Shown here in pieces: positions 10,715 to 23,069 of a DNA stretch of 64,000 nt. Position 1 is the first letter of the stretch; every line of letters begins with the position of its first letter. A model generated the notes under the pieces. It saw only the letters and a list, made by a program, of their open reading frames with translations. It was not told where the DNA came from and did not search any database. The stretch is taken from the NCBI GenBank assembly GCA_015501595.1, contig JADNRX010000216.1, forward strand, positions 28,912-92,911. The letters are read 5' to 3'. The stretch comes from Hymenopellis radicata. Taxonomy: Eukaryota; Basidiomycota; Agaricomycetes; Agaricales; Physalacriaceae. Made by a program: the position numbers and the translations under genes.

Positions 10715-12192
10715 ATGAGGGCCCGGTGGTTCACTTTAACGAAAACAGACACACTATCAACACACCATTCCTACAAACTGATTCTGTCTCGCTACCGGTG
10801 CGTCATTCGCACTAGAGCAACCTCAGCCAGGTTGATGACATACGTCCATTGCGCTAACGTCTGACATGGACAACGAATTCACCAGCGAGGACGACAATTT
10901 GGGATTTTCAGATCCGAATCGAGGCGACCCATTTCGGATGGGCCGATCCATTCCCTTCCTGTACCGCGACCACCATCTTCAGCGATCTCCACGCATCGCT
11001 ACGCGTGTTTTCTTTATCTCGCCTACGGTACGTTCGTTAAACGTTAACAGATATCCACATCGTTAACGTTGCACGTTTAGCCATCATGCCGCCAGTCAAC
11101 GCGAAGGACCAGGCCTACGCCGTATTCGCGCTCACCTTCTTAATCTCAGCCCCAAACGCGTATCTTCGAAAGACTCGACCTTGTCCAATTCGCCTTTGAC
11201 GCCGTCCAAAAGTATCTCGCCGAATCCATAGACCACCGCAAGTTGCTTCTCACCGAGACCGATTTCGCCTTGCTCTTCGATGCCCTACACGGAATTCAAA
11301 CGCTTACCGCCCACTCCCATCTACAGCGGTGGATGAAGACTGCATCAGTACGCCAAGGGTCGATTTACATTGAAAGAGCTCGTCGTCTCGTGTGTCTGAA
11401 GGATTTGGACTCGGCGCTAGCGTCTTTGAGGTTCTCGGAGCAACCCGCAGATATGCTTGACGAAGCCCAGAGGAGATTCGCGGGGATTCCGGATGAACTC
11501 GTTCGGTGCTGGCATCAGGAGCTGGTCGAACTGGCTAAGATGCAGAAGATCTGGTACGGGCTGAAGGAGCAGGAAACCTTTGTTCCCATTCCGGATCCAC
11601 CTCAACTGGAACCATCGAGTCTCTGGTCCCCGTCTGCGAGCACCGTCGTCGCCTCTGACTCGGACAACGAAAGCGATTTGGAGGAGGACGAATACGATGG
11701 TGGCGATGCTGACGCTGATGACGATGATGACGAGGAGGATTCAGTCTTGGAGGACGACACCGACTTCTCCGACCGATCCGGCATCCAACGAGGGAAGTGC
11801 TACAGAGGATATCGATGAAGCAGACGTTCATCCCAGCGTTGATAGTATCCCGTCAGCAAGGACATATGGGTGTACGGTGCAGTGAACACAGGTAATAATC
11901 CAGAACTCTCTTCCTTCATTTTTCTATGGCACCTTCATGTATATATTATGTTCATCTCTAGTATCGAGTTCGGTTTGTACCCTACAATTGTACCAAGAAT
12001 GAATGAAACATTGCCACGGACAACTTTGTCGTATCATGCTCTCAGACGTGCATCTCCTCACTGGTCTTTCTGCCGAAATTCGAGCCTGCCATCGACTTAA
12101 TCCGAGCCTGAGGGTCAAATTAGCATACAGTCCGCCTACGCTGTATGGTTTCATTGAGTTCAAGGGATTTATCTATCGCACTGCAGTTCCCG
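10715..12192 (+). repeat. segmental duplication, copy A (partner at 26243-27703)
   Basis: From GGTTCACTTTAAC onward this stretch matches 26243-27703 nearly base for base, apart from scattered substitutions and small indels. The match stops at TTCCCGGG in both copies. It includes a promoter-like leader, an upstream short frame (10866-11066), the pseudogene described separately and its 3' flank. The unit therefore moved as one piece. Confidence 0.85.
11096..11885 (+). pseudogene. unknown-family gene, copy A, broken by two frameshifts
   Basis: Compared with copy B at 26582, this copy lacks five bases (ACGCC) just after the first few codons, which throws the start out of frame with the rest. The family frame resumes by 11243. 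A second lesion, one extra base near 11766 (CTTCTCCG against CTCCTCG in copy B), shifts the acidic tail into another frame. Without it the tail would end in YGCTVQ at 11885, as in copy B. The central domain is well preserved, including QRRFAGIPDELVRCWHQEL. A short conserved frame just upstream (10866-11066, starting MDNEF) occurs in both copies and may be a leader exon or a separate small protein. The shared context argues that both copies descend from one functional gene and decayed independently. Confidence 0.75.
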
Positions 12193-12217
12193 GGTCGCGA
12201 GTGGAACGGAAGGGCGG

Positions 12218-12650
12218 TGTGAATCGCGCGTCCGATTCCACCCAGTTCTAGGACCTCTCCGCTTGGAGGATACGGGGTATGACCTGTCGGAAGGTCGCGT
12301 AGCCGAGGAGCGGCGTATCAGCGCGTGAGACGCGGCGTGTCGGCGCATGGAAATGGTCGTAATAGTCGTTAGGTAGCAGATTGTAACCCATATGCTGTAG
12401 GAAGCGTTTGACCCGCGCTCGGGGAGCCGTTACACGGGTGCTCAGCGGGCCTGGCGTGACGGTTATCGGTATACAATCGTGAAGGGACTTAAGCCATCGA
12501 CGGGAACAAGACGGGAGAGAGACAGACGAAACAGACTGGAGGCAACGACAATGATAATTCTAACTGAGGTACTATGATACCAACAGACACGTATATGGAA
12601 TGGCTTAGTAAGCTACCTTCCCACGATTCCGATACTTCCTCCGTATCACA
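12218..12650 (-). repeat. LTR (3' LTR in element orientation)
   Basis: 433 bases, TGTGAATC...GTATCACA on the plus strand. It is identical to 22632-23064 as far as I can compare by eye. Confidence 0.92.
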
Positions 12651-12664
12651 GTGCCCCCCAATCG
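12651..12664 (-). other. polypurine tract of the LTR element
   Basis: On the minus strand, GATTGGGGGGCAC sits directly before the left LTR. This is the usual place and composition of the plus-strand primer. Confidence 0.75.
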
Positions 12665-12932
12665 TGGTAAGGGAGGTTCAAACAGCCTGGGTGAACTGAT
12701 ATGAAGACTTGCATTAAAATCTGACCTTCAGAGCCTAGAAATCTTGCGAAAATTTTGAGCAGCTTGATTCCAAAATCAAGATGCTCAAACTCTCGTCCAA
12801 TAGAGCACCTGAACTGGGCGAGTCGACTCGTTTGCTATACTGATACACCGCTTCTCGATGCTCGCCAGTAGTGATCGAGTGACTCCTGATGAACCGTCAC
12901 TCCTTCAAGATCCTCTGACTCTCATCAATAGC

Positions 12933-13224
12933 CTGTCCGTGGCAGTATGACAATGGCTCTCTTCGTTCGCCATGTTACGCCCTACTAGTGGTAACAGCCC
13001 GCGTGGTGATGCCATCGGACCGTGATCCAGGCTGCACTTGCTGACCTCGTGTAGCCTATGACTCGCTGCGCGCGCCATCTGTGTCCGTGGCAAGATATTG
13101 ATGGCTCTCTGTGTTCGCCACATTAAGCCCTTCGGGTAGTAACAACTCGCGTGCTGATGCCAATGGACAGTGATCCAGGCTACACTTGCCGACCTCGTAT
13201 AGGATGACTCGCTGTGCATGCCAT
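12933..13224. repeat. tandem duplication, two units of about 146 bases
   Basis: Units 12933-13078 and 13079-13224 share CTGT(GT)CCGTGGCA...GTGATCCAGGCT...GACTCGCTG..CATGCCAT with perhaps 15-20% differences. It lies inside the LTR element near its 3' end. No coding meaning is apparent. Confidence 0.7.
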
Positions 13225-13471
13225 CCTTGGTACCTAGTACCCCCTACAGCCCCCCAAATTAGAAGTGAATTCGCTGCATCAATGCATGCACGGATTTGCT
13301 TCTGATTTCCAAAACCTAGCCCCAAAGAACAACGGCCCCCCAGACTGAGACAATGCACGTACGCCATCATGCGGGAAGAAGAAAAAAAAAAATGGAGCAA
13401 ATTCTAGGCGAGTCTTCTAACTGACATGCGTGCTTCGATAGCGGAGCTACAAGCTCAACACTAATAATACT

Positions 13472-16400
13472 GCAGGAGAGCTAAAGCTCGATCCATGCGG
13501 TGTCAGCCTTTGAACACTCGCCCCCCAGACCAGACGAGACCACAACTGTAGTCTTTGCAGTCCTGAACAATCAACGTAGATAACTCTCGTTCCGACTGGT
13601 AGTGATTACGACTCCGAGTCGATCTTGAAGCCAAAGCTGGTCGCACATAGACAAATCCGATTCCAAATAATGGCGGCGCTGGTAACGGTTTGGAGCAGAG
13701 CAGAGGAGCTATGAGCTCAACAGCGCAATGCACAAGAGAGCTACAAGCTTCATCTCCGCAAAATTTCTGATCTTGTATCGGTATGCAGCCAGTGGATCGT
13801 GTGATACGTATCCCGCCGTAGAATCTCGTACTAGTCGCGCCGTCACGGAAAGGAGTGGTGCTGTTGAATAAGAACATGCACAATTGCCTAGACTCTCCAT
13901 CCGCGAGTGAATTCTTAAATCCAAAACCTCCCAAACGATCCAAGGTGCGGAATTTGCTTCCGTGGGACTTTCTGCGGTTGGATCCGCGCTAAGTCCGACA
14001 CACCTCTTTTTCAAACCGTCACCTTTCCCGACCGGGGTAGGGACGAGTTCTACTGGACTCTTCTTAATGAATGGCTGGCTTTGAGCCGCCACTGGACCTG
14101 ACTGGCTCTGAGCTAGCGAGATCGTTTGGCTCCATGCCGGCGAGACTGGTGTCGTCTGGCTTCGTGTTGGCGAACGGGTGTTGGCGAACGGGAATTTGCC
14201 TGTGCGCGAGCCACAGCAAGAGCAGGATTGGCTGCGGCGGGGTCCGTATGGGGCTGAGCCGAGTCATAGAATGCGTAGCCCGAGGTCTGGTGTGGCTGCA
14301 GCGGCGGACTCGAGTCGTGGAGCGATTGCGACTCAGTTTTAGTGTCAGATTCAGCGTCGGGTCGCCCTCCGTTCGTTCTTGTGGTCCTCGCAGAATGAAC
14401 TGGTTCTTCATCGGATGTGCAAAGGTGTTTTCTATTCCTGTAGATTCATCACTGATGTCTGTATCTTGTCGGGGACCTCCGTGCCAACTAATAAGAGTGT
14501 GGTGACACCAAACTTTTCAAGTGAGTCATTATCTTTTGGCTCGTGGGCGTGAATCCTGGACAGCGCGTCCGCGAGTATGTTGTCCGTGCCGCGAACATGT
14601 TCGACTTTTGAAATCAGACATACCGAGCTTCTCGATCCAAAGGGTGATAAGTCTTTTGAGACAAGAGGTAACTTCTAGTTGGTGATCCAAGTAAAGCTCA
14701 GGCCTTGCAGGATACCTCGATAAGACGCATCGTCGTTTCCACACCAGCAAGCATTCGACTTCCTGAACTGGGTAATTCTGCTGCGCGGCCGCCGCGGCGT
14801 TCAACTTCGCCGTGGATACTGTATGGCGCGCCTCGAGCTGGTAGCGGTTGTCGCGCTGGTCGGTCATGTATGCTGACAGAATCGAGACCGGCTTTCAAGA
14901 CGGGCGGACGGATGTGGACATGTTGCGCGTAGATATCTGAAGGGACCATACTTTGCTACTATTCAGTTCGTAGGTGACAAATTAGGTGGTGTCTTCTGTA
15001 AACTTTTGACGAATCGAGCTATACAGCTTTAGGCGCGCGTGCGTAACCGGAAGCAGGTTGAGTAAGACATGTAGGATAGGACATGTGAGTATCCTCGTAG
15101 TCGAATCATTGGATTCCCATTGGCTTGTTAACACGGCTGAAGCAGCGATTAACGATAATGGGTGAACGAGGCTTGAAAGCCTGCACTTGGTATTCGATTT
15201 GACATGGCACTGAGACGAGACTCAACAGGGACTTGGATGAGTGGGATGGCCAAGCAAAGATGTCCGACAGAAAGTAGAAGAAGCTCGGTGTAGGACTCCG
15301 AAGCAGCAGATAGCAATGATGCAGATTCAAGTCAGACCATTGAGACGTGTGATGGTGGCGGGACAAGGTTTGGATGTCGAATAGTGATTGCGTCACTTCC
15401 CCGTACACCTGGAGATCAACGGGAGAGCTACAAGCTACATCCCGTCTGTGGCGCGAGAGCTACAAGCTGCATCGTGCTAGGATCAAGAGAGCTAAAGCTC
15501 GATCTTGTTTGGAGGCCTTCTCAAGTACGAGTATTTTGAAGAAATCCGCTAGGTCCAGTCAACATCCGTACATCGCGACGAGCCGAGTGGTCTTGGGAAG
15601 CAACTTGACAGCAGTAACATTACGGATCTTCTGCTCTCTAAAGACATAAGAGAGCTACAACTTGCGACGATGCGTGGAGAATGCAATGACGAGTCGAACC
15701 CCGGACGAAGCGCCGTTCATACTTGATGTGTCGTCTCCAATCTGGAGGAACGACAAGGAATTGGACGATGAGCCAAATAGTCTTGGTGTAAGATTTTGAA
15801 TCAGCGGCGGGCAGCGCGAAATTAAAACGACGACGTCGCGCTCGTAGTGCCGCCCGACTCGTGCATATGTGCAGATCATAGAGGCGCAACCCTTGAGCCG
15901 CCGAACAGCCATCACATCAGAGGTTGTTTGACCAGCACGAGCTCTAGAGAGATGAATGGCCTTGTAAAACAAGACACCAGCAACGTCACGGATGTTCTGC
16001 CTTCTGAAGACATAGGAGAGCTATAAGCTTCATCCAGCTGTGAAAATCGGAGAAGAGCAGAGAAGCTGAGGGCTTCGACTTGTCGGTACCAGCGAGAGAG
16101 CTAGAAGCTTCATCTCGCTCGAGATACAGGAGCTGAAAGCTCATTGTGCCAAATCAAGAGAGCTAGAGCTCAATCTTGCTGGATCATATCAGAGCTGAAG
16201 CTTCATTCCTCGGAATTTTGACAAGGACATGTAAGTGGTTCGTGGCCAAAGACACATCCCGTCAAATGTCCAACGGAATGGCGATACAGAGAGGTCGCGA
16301 CGGCAGCGAGGAAGATCTGTACATCGGTGAAGGTCTGTACATCGGAGAAGGTCGTTCGAGTCCCTAGTGGTACGGTATCAAGTCCATGACAGTGACTTCC

Positions 16401-19400
16401 TCAGGATCCGATTCGTCGCCTGGCAACGTGAGCTCTTTCGTGATGAGACGATGCCGGTGGGAAGAAACAAGTCCAGTTTGCCTTCGGTCCAGGAATAGAT
16501 GTCGGGAACGATGCCAGCACAGACACCGGAGTGTAGGTAACCTTGTGGGATAGGTGACTTGGCGTGTACAAACTTGTTGTGGACAATCGTAGTAATGTTC
16601 CATAGGAGCACTCTTTCCGTCCTTCTTCTTCCGCAGCTCCTTTGCCCCTTGTTCTTCATTACGCCTACGAAAACGCTCCTTCTTGACGATAGTGCGAACA
16701 AAGGTGGGAAGAGGCTGTCACCATCTCCTCAATTTCTTCGTCGCCGTAAGAGTAGTAGGCCATGAGAGGCGGACCAACATCGAGTGCAGAGTCGGAATGT
16801 CGATCGTACTGGCATATCCGAGTCGTTTGGAAGAGGTGCGAAGTACGCTGCATTGGGCAGCCAGGGAAGTTGTGATGGCAGAGATATTTGATGCGCCATC
16901 GACAACAAGGAAAGTGATTGAAAGGATTGGGAGCTTGAGAGCGGTCCCTTCCAACATTGCGAGACGGCGGGCATCGAGGATGAGTCGGACGGTGGCGCAG
17001 ATTCACAAGGTCGAATATGGCGAGGCCGCCGAGAGCAGGTGTTTGGGAGCCGGTTTGAAAGGAAAAACCCTTAGGTACGACCACTAGTCACGCCGAAGAG
17101 GGGACGAGAACAACAGCATCGATTCAGACAGTATATAAAAGTCTGCCCTCAAGAGCCAAACCGTCAGCAGAAGAAGCGCTGCAAAGCGTGGCGTGGGCCC
17201 GTGGTCTGTAGTTCGTACGGAACGATGACGGCTCGAAGACAGCCAGTGAGTACGAGTCAGAGTAGAGAGACGAGGCTCGAAGCTGTCATTGAGTGATGAA
17301 TGATCATGTTGCTTCATGTGTGCCGAAAAAGGGTGAGAGAGCTATAAGCTTCATCTCGTCGAAGTCATCCATCCTATCCGTGGCACGAGAGCTACAAGCT
17401 TCATCGTGCTAGGCTCAAGAGAGCTAAAGCTCAATCTTGATTGGATGTACTTATCCGAGCAGCCATAAGCAGCTTGCGAGGCGCGTCATGGGTACAGACA
17501 GATTCATCGTGGTAGCGCGTCCGAGTCTAGAACGACAGTGATCATGAGACGAAGCTGTGTGGGACGTCCGCCGGAAGGAAAGAGTCTTGGTCTGGACTTC
17601 GAGTTGTTATGGGCAACTGGTAGCGCGAGTCGCCACGACGGGTGCACATCTTCTATTTAGAAAATGGACAGAACACCAAGTCTAAACCAATGCGGGATAC
17701 TTCCACGTCAACCCGTCGACCAGCTAGTATCTCCAGTAGTCCTGTCCTCGCCGCACTAGCATTGTAGTTGCCGAAGTCTTGGCGCCCCAGACAGCTTTTT
17801 CGAACTGTTGATGAGGTGGATTTCGATAAACCTCTTCTGGTCTTGAAAGGACGTCGTTGAGATCGATGTCGCGAGCACAGCAATCGCAGATCACGACAAT
17901 GTGACCCGAGTCGTCAGATGCGCCAAATTCTTGATCCTAAGAGCATCGATGCCAGCGTCAACATTCAAGGCGGAAAGTCACGAAGCCTGAGTCTGTAATG
18001 CGTAGATAAGACTTGCAAGGGAAATAAGACTCCGGGTACTGAAGCATCGGTACGAGAGGCGACGATGACGGACGAAAGGGGAAGAGCCAGGAAGGGTGAG
18101 CTTGCAGTGCGAGAAATGGAATTTTGGAATGAAGAATTTCACTGCCCCGCGCTGGAGCACCCCTTGCGCCCCCCAGACCAGCACTGACCGTGTACTGTGG
18201 TGGTCTTAAGAGCGGGTGCTCGGCATTGAACATGGTCCTATCTTCATGAAGACCTCCATCATTGATTATCTTCAAGAACCTCGACGAATGTCAGAGCGGC
18301 GCGCAATCGTAGTTCAGACGATGGAGTAGACTGTCAAGATAATCGTCGACGTTGTCGTACGTCACTGGAAATTCCTCGGACGGCGACCAGCTCCTTGTCC
18401 AAAGAGTATTGATGCCGGTGTACTATGGTACTGATCCATTGTGGCAGCGCGTTAGAAGCAGCATTGGCAGAAGGCTAATGGTGAGGCCAGACGTGAGACA
18501 AGACTGGAAATATGCCTTGGGATCAGCGAATAAACAACCCGTCGTTGATGCGAGTATCCTCGTGGTCAAATCGTTGATGATGTCGATTCCCATTGACTAC
18601 TGTAAGCGAGAGAACTGGCGTCTGAGTACGCTTACATTGCAACAATGGTTGCCAGGCAGTCAGCTTTTGAATAGTCGGCCTTTGAATAGCCAGCGTTGAG
18701 CCCCGCGAAGTCCCAAGTTGACATCTGATTCGTAGCGAGCACGGCGGGGGTGGCGGGTTGAATGCGAGAGGACGCGAGAGGGCTGTGCGACGTTCAAGAG
18801 CGTGGTTAAAATGCCATCCATGCGTTCCAGGGCGTCGGCGCGCGTTGAGTTCGAAATCCAAGCTTGACGGTGGTAGTTGGAGGCAGGGTTCGATAACACT
18901 GATGTGAAAACCATCCTGATCGCGAAAAACATGGTAAGAGCAACGTGGGTGGCAGAGATGGATGAGAGTGGCGGGAGAGCTAGAGCTCATCTCGTTAACC
19001 ACATGCCTCGAATTGTTGATGGAGCGGATGCTAGTAACCCACTAGTCTTGAAGGTCGCCATTGAGATTGCTGTCGCAAATCCTTGATTCCAGGAGCGTTG
19101 ATGACGGTAAACCCACAAATTCTTGATCCCAAGAACCAGCGTCAAGATTCGTAGAGTCGGCGCGGCACATCAGGCCGTCAGATGCTGTATCGAAGCGCCT
19201 CACGCCGAGGAGAGCAACTTCCAAGTCCATAACATTGCCTAATCCAGAAGTGCTTGACTTGAATGGAATGGAAAGGTCGATGACTCGGATGAGGATGCTC
19301 GAGCTGCCGAGATATTACCCTTGTTAATCACGTAGAGGCGCCAGTAGTCCGAAAGCCAATGTGACTCGAGTTGGTCCCGTGGAACGCTGTCGACGCAGTA

Positions 19401-22400
19401 ACGATTCGGGAGACGTTAGGGGCAGTAACGCAGGCGCAGGTGGCATGGTAACCTCGATAACTCGTTGGATGTCATCAGTGTGAAGAGGAATCATCGACAT
19501 GAATGTAACGGTGTAAGTCGTGACGGCAGGACAAAGTGAGGGAGATGAGTCCAATCCAAGACTCAGGTACGAGTCGCATCTGAGGTTAGACTCAGGCAAG
19601 CCCTAAGAGATGGATAGCATAATCGAGAATACACAGAAGATGTCGGCGACGCCGGATTCTCAATCCTGGAGGAGATTCAATAGTGGCGAGAGAGCTAAAA
19701 GCTCCATCCCGCGGGCCGTGGCACGAGAGCTACAAGCTACATCGTGCTAAGCCAAACAAAATTCCAAGAAACTGAGTCCGGAACGGCAGTGAGACGAAAC
19801 TGGACACACGTCGGCCATGTAAGGTAGGAGAGAGCTAGAGCTCATCTCACAGAGCGCTAACGCTGATCTTTTAGGAATGCAACAAAGTAGCTTCTTGGGA
19901 GAGCGATGTCGCATTGAAGAGTAATGTCCACATGCTCCAAAAGTGCCGAAAACGGTCGTATATACATTACACGTCGCGGATTGTTGATGATTCGTTAGAT
20001 CCCAAAGGTGTGCGTCGAGCGGTAGGATCCAAATTGTTGCAGTACCGAAGTTGTCAGGCATCAACGATTCACGAAAGTTCCTGAGAATGTTGACGACGGT
20101 AAACCCGCTGGCCCTCGTCCTATCAGTCCTCGAGAAGGCGACAACCACGGTGATGCGCCAAGTGCTTGGTCCTAAGAGCCAGCGTCAATACAAGGACCGG
20201 ACATCTTGAGCCGTGGAACGAATCCAATTGGAGAGCTTGGTAAGGAGAGCTAGAGCTACATCCTTACACCTCACGCGGAGGGGAGAGCACCTTGTTTTAT
20301 CGGAGAAAACATTCCAAACATCAGATCCAAAGCCTTAAGTCGAATGCGCCATACTACCCCACACTACATCAACTGTTCAAGTAGTCGAGTACTCGGCGCG
20401 TAAGCGTTGCGGTCGTCGAAGTTGTTGCACATCAGAGAAACATTTGAAAAGAGCCAAAACCTTGATCCTGATAGCGGCGTCAACACTCGTCAAGTTAGGA
20501 TGTCAGACACAGTGTTGAAGAAAGTCTGATGCCAAGGACCGAAATCTTGAGCAGCAGAACGAATCCAACTGGGACGTAAGTCGCGATGACAGTGGATCAA
20601 GGCAATAGAGGGGGCCTGGTGAACGAGTCCAGGTTGACGCCCGCCGCGGGCTTGATTAATCGTTCCAAATCTTGTTAAATCCCGGATATGCGTCTAGCTG
20701 AAAGTTACACTCGCGCCGACCACGATGACGCGCCAAATCCTTAAGTCTAAACCGTGCTGATGTCAACGTGAGGATCCATAGTGGAAGTGCGTCAAAAATG
20801 GTGTTTGTAGGACGATGTCAAGTTGACGCTAACGACAGGTAGTACCATTACGAGTCGCGATGATGGTTCAAGCGGGACTCAATGGTAGTCGGACAGGTCC
20901 AGGATTAGAAGGGTCTGATGCAAGATGCCGGTCACCACAATAATCGCCCGAGACTAGAAGGCTGTGATCCGGTGAGGACAATAGGATGGGACTCAAGGGG
21001 TACGCGCGTCGGGAGCAGAAGTAATCACTGTCAATGTTCTGACAACAGCGTCACCAAACGCAAGAATGCCACCAGAAGGCAAGACTTCGAGTCGATCCCG
21101 GCAGCGAGTATCGCAGCAATTATCAGACGCAGTGAGTGTGAGTGGATGAGCCTGTGCTGCTTGAAGCGAGGATGTCGCTTGACGTGACTCCATTGGTACG
21201 CAAGTCAAGGTTATCCAAGTCGTCGGTCGAAGACCGGAAACGGACCGAGCTGTACAAGGCGGAAAGGCGGCAAGAACAATCTAACAGGTCGACGTCCGAT
21301 GTTGACGTGCAGATCGCGATGGAGGCCACACGATGCTTGTCAGCAGAGTGAGTACGAATCTAATCTCAAGAATCGAATGACGGGTGGAAGCACTGCATAT
21401 TGTCTTACACGGCACGCGGAAAGAGTAACCCGGTCTATTGAGAATGCAGCAATTGCGTAGTACCGTGATGATGTGTCTACTCGACAAGCCGAATGGTGTA
21501 GCGACTCGAAGGATATAACAACACGCGTCGGAAGCGAAAGAATATAAATGTTCTGTCGGCAGCGTGGCCAGTGAACACAAAGATGCCACCGGGAGGCTAG
21601 ACTTCCAGTCAATACCGGCGGCAGCAATTATTGGATAAGTCATAACTATGAGTCGGAGACTTGCTGTCCAAGTAGTCGGGCGCGAAGCGCATCGTCAAGG
21701 CCCCAGGTGCCACTTAATCCAGCTGGTAATGGCGGTGTTGGATTGACGCCGTGAGCGGTACAAAATGTCGCACCGACAATGATGGGACAGCTTGAAGCAC
21801 GACACCGCCCAACGGTGAGACTGTAGGTTGACAACGACGCGGGTAGCACGAGTGGTTGATGATGGTCGTAAGAAATGAGTCGGGGATTCGAAGATGATGC
21901 GGGCAGTGAGAGTCTAGAGACCACGAGCCCATCCTGGCCGTGGGTACGTGAATGCGAATGCCAACGGCGCCGGACAGCTGAGGCCCACGGTGAAATTGTG
22001 CGAGAGCCCAAGCATCAAATGCAAGGATGCAGAAAGACTCTGAGTCGACGGCGGCGATGGATAATGACAGCGTTAAACGCGCTGAAGCAGCAAAATCGTA
22101 GGAGCCAGGAATGTGAGATGCATGTCATATCAAAGAGAGGAGCCGGTGGAAGACCTCGGATGTAGTTACTGGGAAGTGATGCTTGGATAAAGCCTGAAGG
22201 GCGACGGCGTGGAGCAAATGAGGATGCCGGCGGGGCACGAAAGCTTGATGAAAGTCCCGGAACTAACGTGTAAACGCAGGTCAAGTTGAGGCCGCGGCGG
22301 ATACGCTCGATGGTACAGACGTAGAGTGAACGCGGTACGAACATGGGAGCGACACGCTCGACCATGCAAGTATACGAGAGAGCTAGAGCTTCATCTCGTA

Positions 22401-22580
22401 ACATGTGGGCATGAGAGCTACAAGCTCAACCATGCAAGGTGGGAGAGAGCTACAAGCTTCATCTCCAAGAGAGTGGGAGAGAGCTACAAGCTTCATCTCC
22501 AAGAGAGCTAGAGCTCATCTTTTAAGAGCGCAAGGGAACTGGAAGCTCCACGATGCGAATGCCGAGAGCTAGCAGCTCAA
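13472..22580. repeat. dispersed family of about 24 short hairpins with covarying outer stems
   Basis: A core such as GAGCTACAAGCTTCA, or the variants GAGCTAAAGCTCGA and GAGCTAGAGCTCA, folds into an AGCT/AGCT or GAGC/GCTC stem with a 3-4 base loop. Flanking bases extend the stem but differ from copy to copy while staying complementary: ACGGGA/TCCCGT (15419-15445), GCGCGA/TCGTGC (15451-15477), CAAGA/TCTTG (15484-15507, 16155-16178, 17416-17439), AGCGAGA/TCTCGCT (16091-16119), GCACGA/TCGTGC (17383-17409, 19721-19747), GTAAGGA/TCCTTAC (20240-20267), TACGAGA/TCTCGTA (22373-22400), GCATG/CATGC (22409-22435), GGAGA/TCTCC (22442-22466, 22476-22500). Weaker copies lie near 13478, 13735, 16015, 17336, 18972, 19686, 19828 and 22501. 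I saw none outside the LTR element. The covariation points to a selected RNA or DNA fold; its function is unknown. Confidence 0.8.
14529..14870 (-). pseudogene. decayed RNase H / connection region of Ty3/Gypsy pol
   Basis: Read on the minus strand across shifting frames, the pieces follow the order of a Gypsy RNase H domain: NYPVQEVECLL, then LDHQLEV, then LWIEKLG, then VEHVRGTDNILADALSRIH. The last block matches the well-known 'ADALSR' end of the domain. At least two frame changes and a stop soon after (near 14450) show that no protein is made. It fixes the element's orientation and superfamily. Confidence 0.7.
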
Positions 22581-22613
22581 CCGGACTTGGTATCCTCCGG
22601 GAAGCGGTGAAGT

Positions 22614-22630
22614 CCTGGGTGTCCCCACCA
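22614..22630 (-). other. primer binding site of the LTR element
   Basis: On the minus strand, one base after the right LTR, TGGTGGGGACACCCAGG is complementary to a tRNA 3' end: CCA, a discriminator A, a seven-base acceptor strand, then the T arm. The tRNA identity was not determined. Confidence 0.75.
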
Positions 22631-22631
22631 C

Positions 22632-23064
22632 TGTGAATCGCGCGTCCGATTCCACCCAGTTCTAGGACCTCTCCGCTTGGAGGATACGGGGTATGACCTG
22701 TCGGAAGGTCGCGTAGCCGAGGAGCGGCGTATCAGCGCGTGAGACGCGGCGTGTCGGCGCATGGAAATGGTCGTAATAGTCGTTAGGTAGCAGATTGTAA
22801 CCCATATGCTGTAGGAAGCGTTTGACCCGCGCTCGGGGAGCCGTTACACGGGTGCTCAGCGGGCCTGGCGTGACGGTTATCGGTATACAATCGTGAAGGG
22901 ACTTAAGCCATCGACGGGAACAAGACGGGAGAGAGACAGACGAAACAGACTGGAGGCAACGACAATGATAATTCTAACTGAGGTACTATGATACCAACAG
23001 ACACGTATATGGAATGGCTTAGTAAGCTACCTTCCCACGATTCCGATACTTCCTCCGTATCACA
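22632..23064 (-). repeat. LTR (5' LTR in element orientation)
   Basis: 433 bases, identical by eye to 12218-12650. It is followed by the second copy of the target duplication GGCGG at 23065-23069. Confidence 0.92.
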
Positions 23065-23069
23065 GGCGG

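Larger units (their letters stand above)
12218..23064 (-). mobile_element. LTR retrotransposon, Ty3/Gypsy-derived, non-autonomous, recent insertion
   Basis: Two 433-base direct repeats (12218-12650 and 22632-23064), identical by eye, enclose about 10 kb. Each runs TG...CA. The 5-base target duplication GGCGG is present on both sides (12213-12217 and 23065-23069). The element reads on the minus strand: one base inside the right LTR is a perfect-looking primer binding site, and next to the left LTR is a polypurine tract. The interior has no long reading frame. The only pol trace I can identify is a decayed RNase H/connection region near 14530-14870, which points to Ty3/Gypsy ancestry. Identical LTRs mean a recent insertion, so such a coding-dead element was presumably mobilised by proteins made elsewhere. 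Before insertion, copy A and the minus-strand relative at 23070-23593 lay tail to tail. Confidence 0.9.

Noticed and set aside
16378..17084. Possible retroviral-type protease remnant on the minus strand of the LTR element
   Set aside because: Only a vague VDGASN-like similarity; no active-site DS/TG motif and no continuous frame.
13472..22580. Repeated short motifs as a CRISPR-like array
   Set aside because: Spacing is irregular (tens to thousands of bases), the flanks pair with each other, and the setting is a eukaryotic LTR element.
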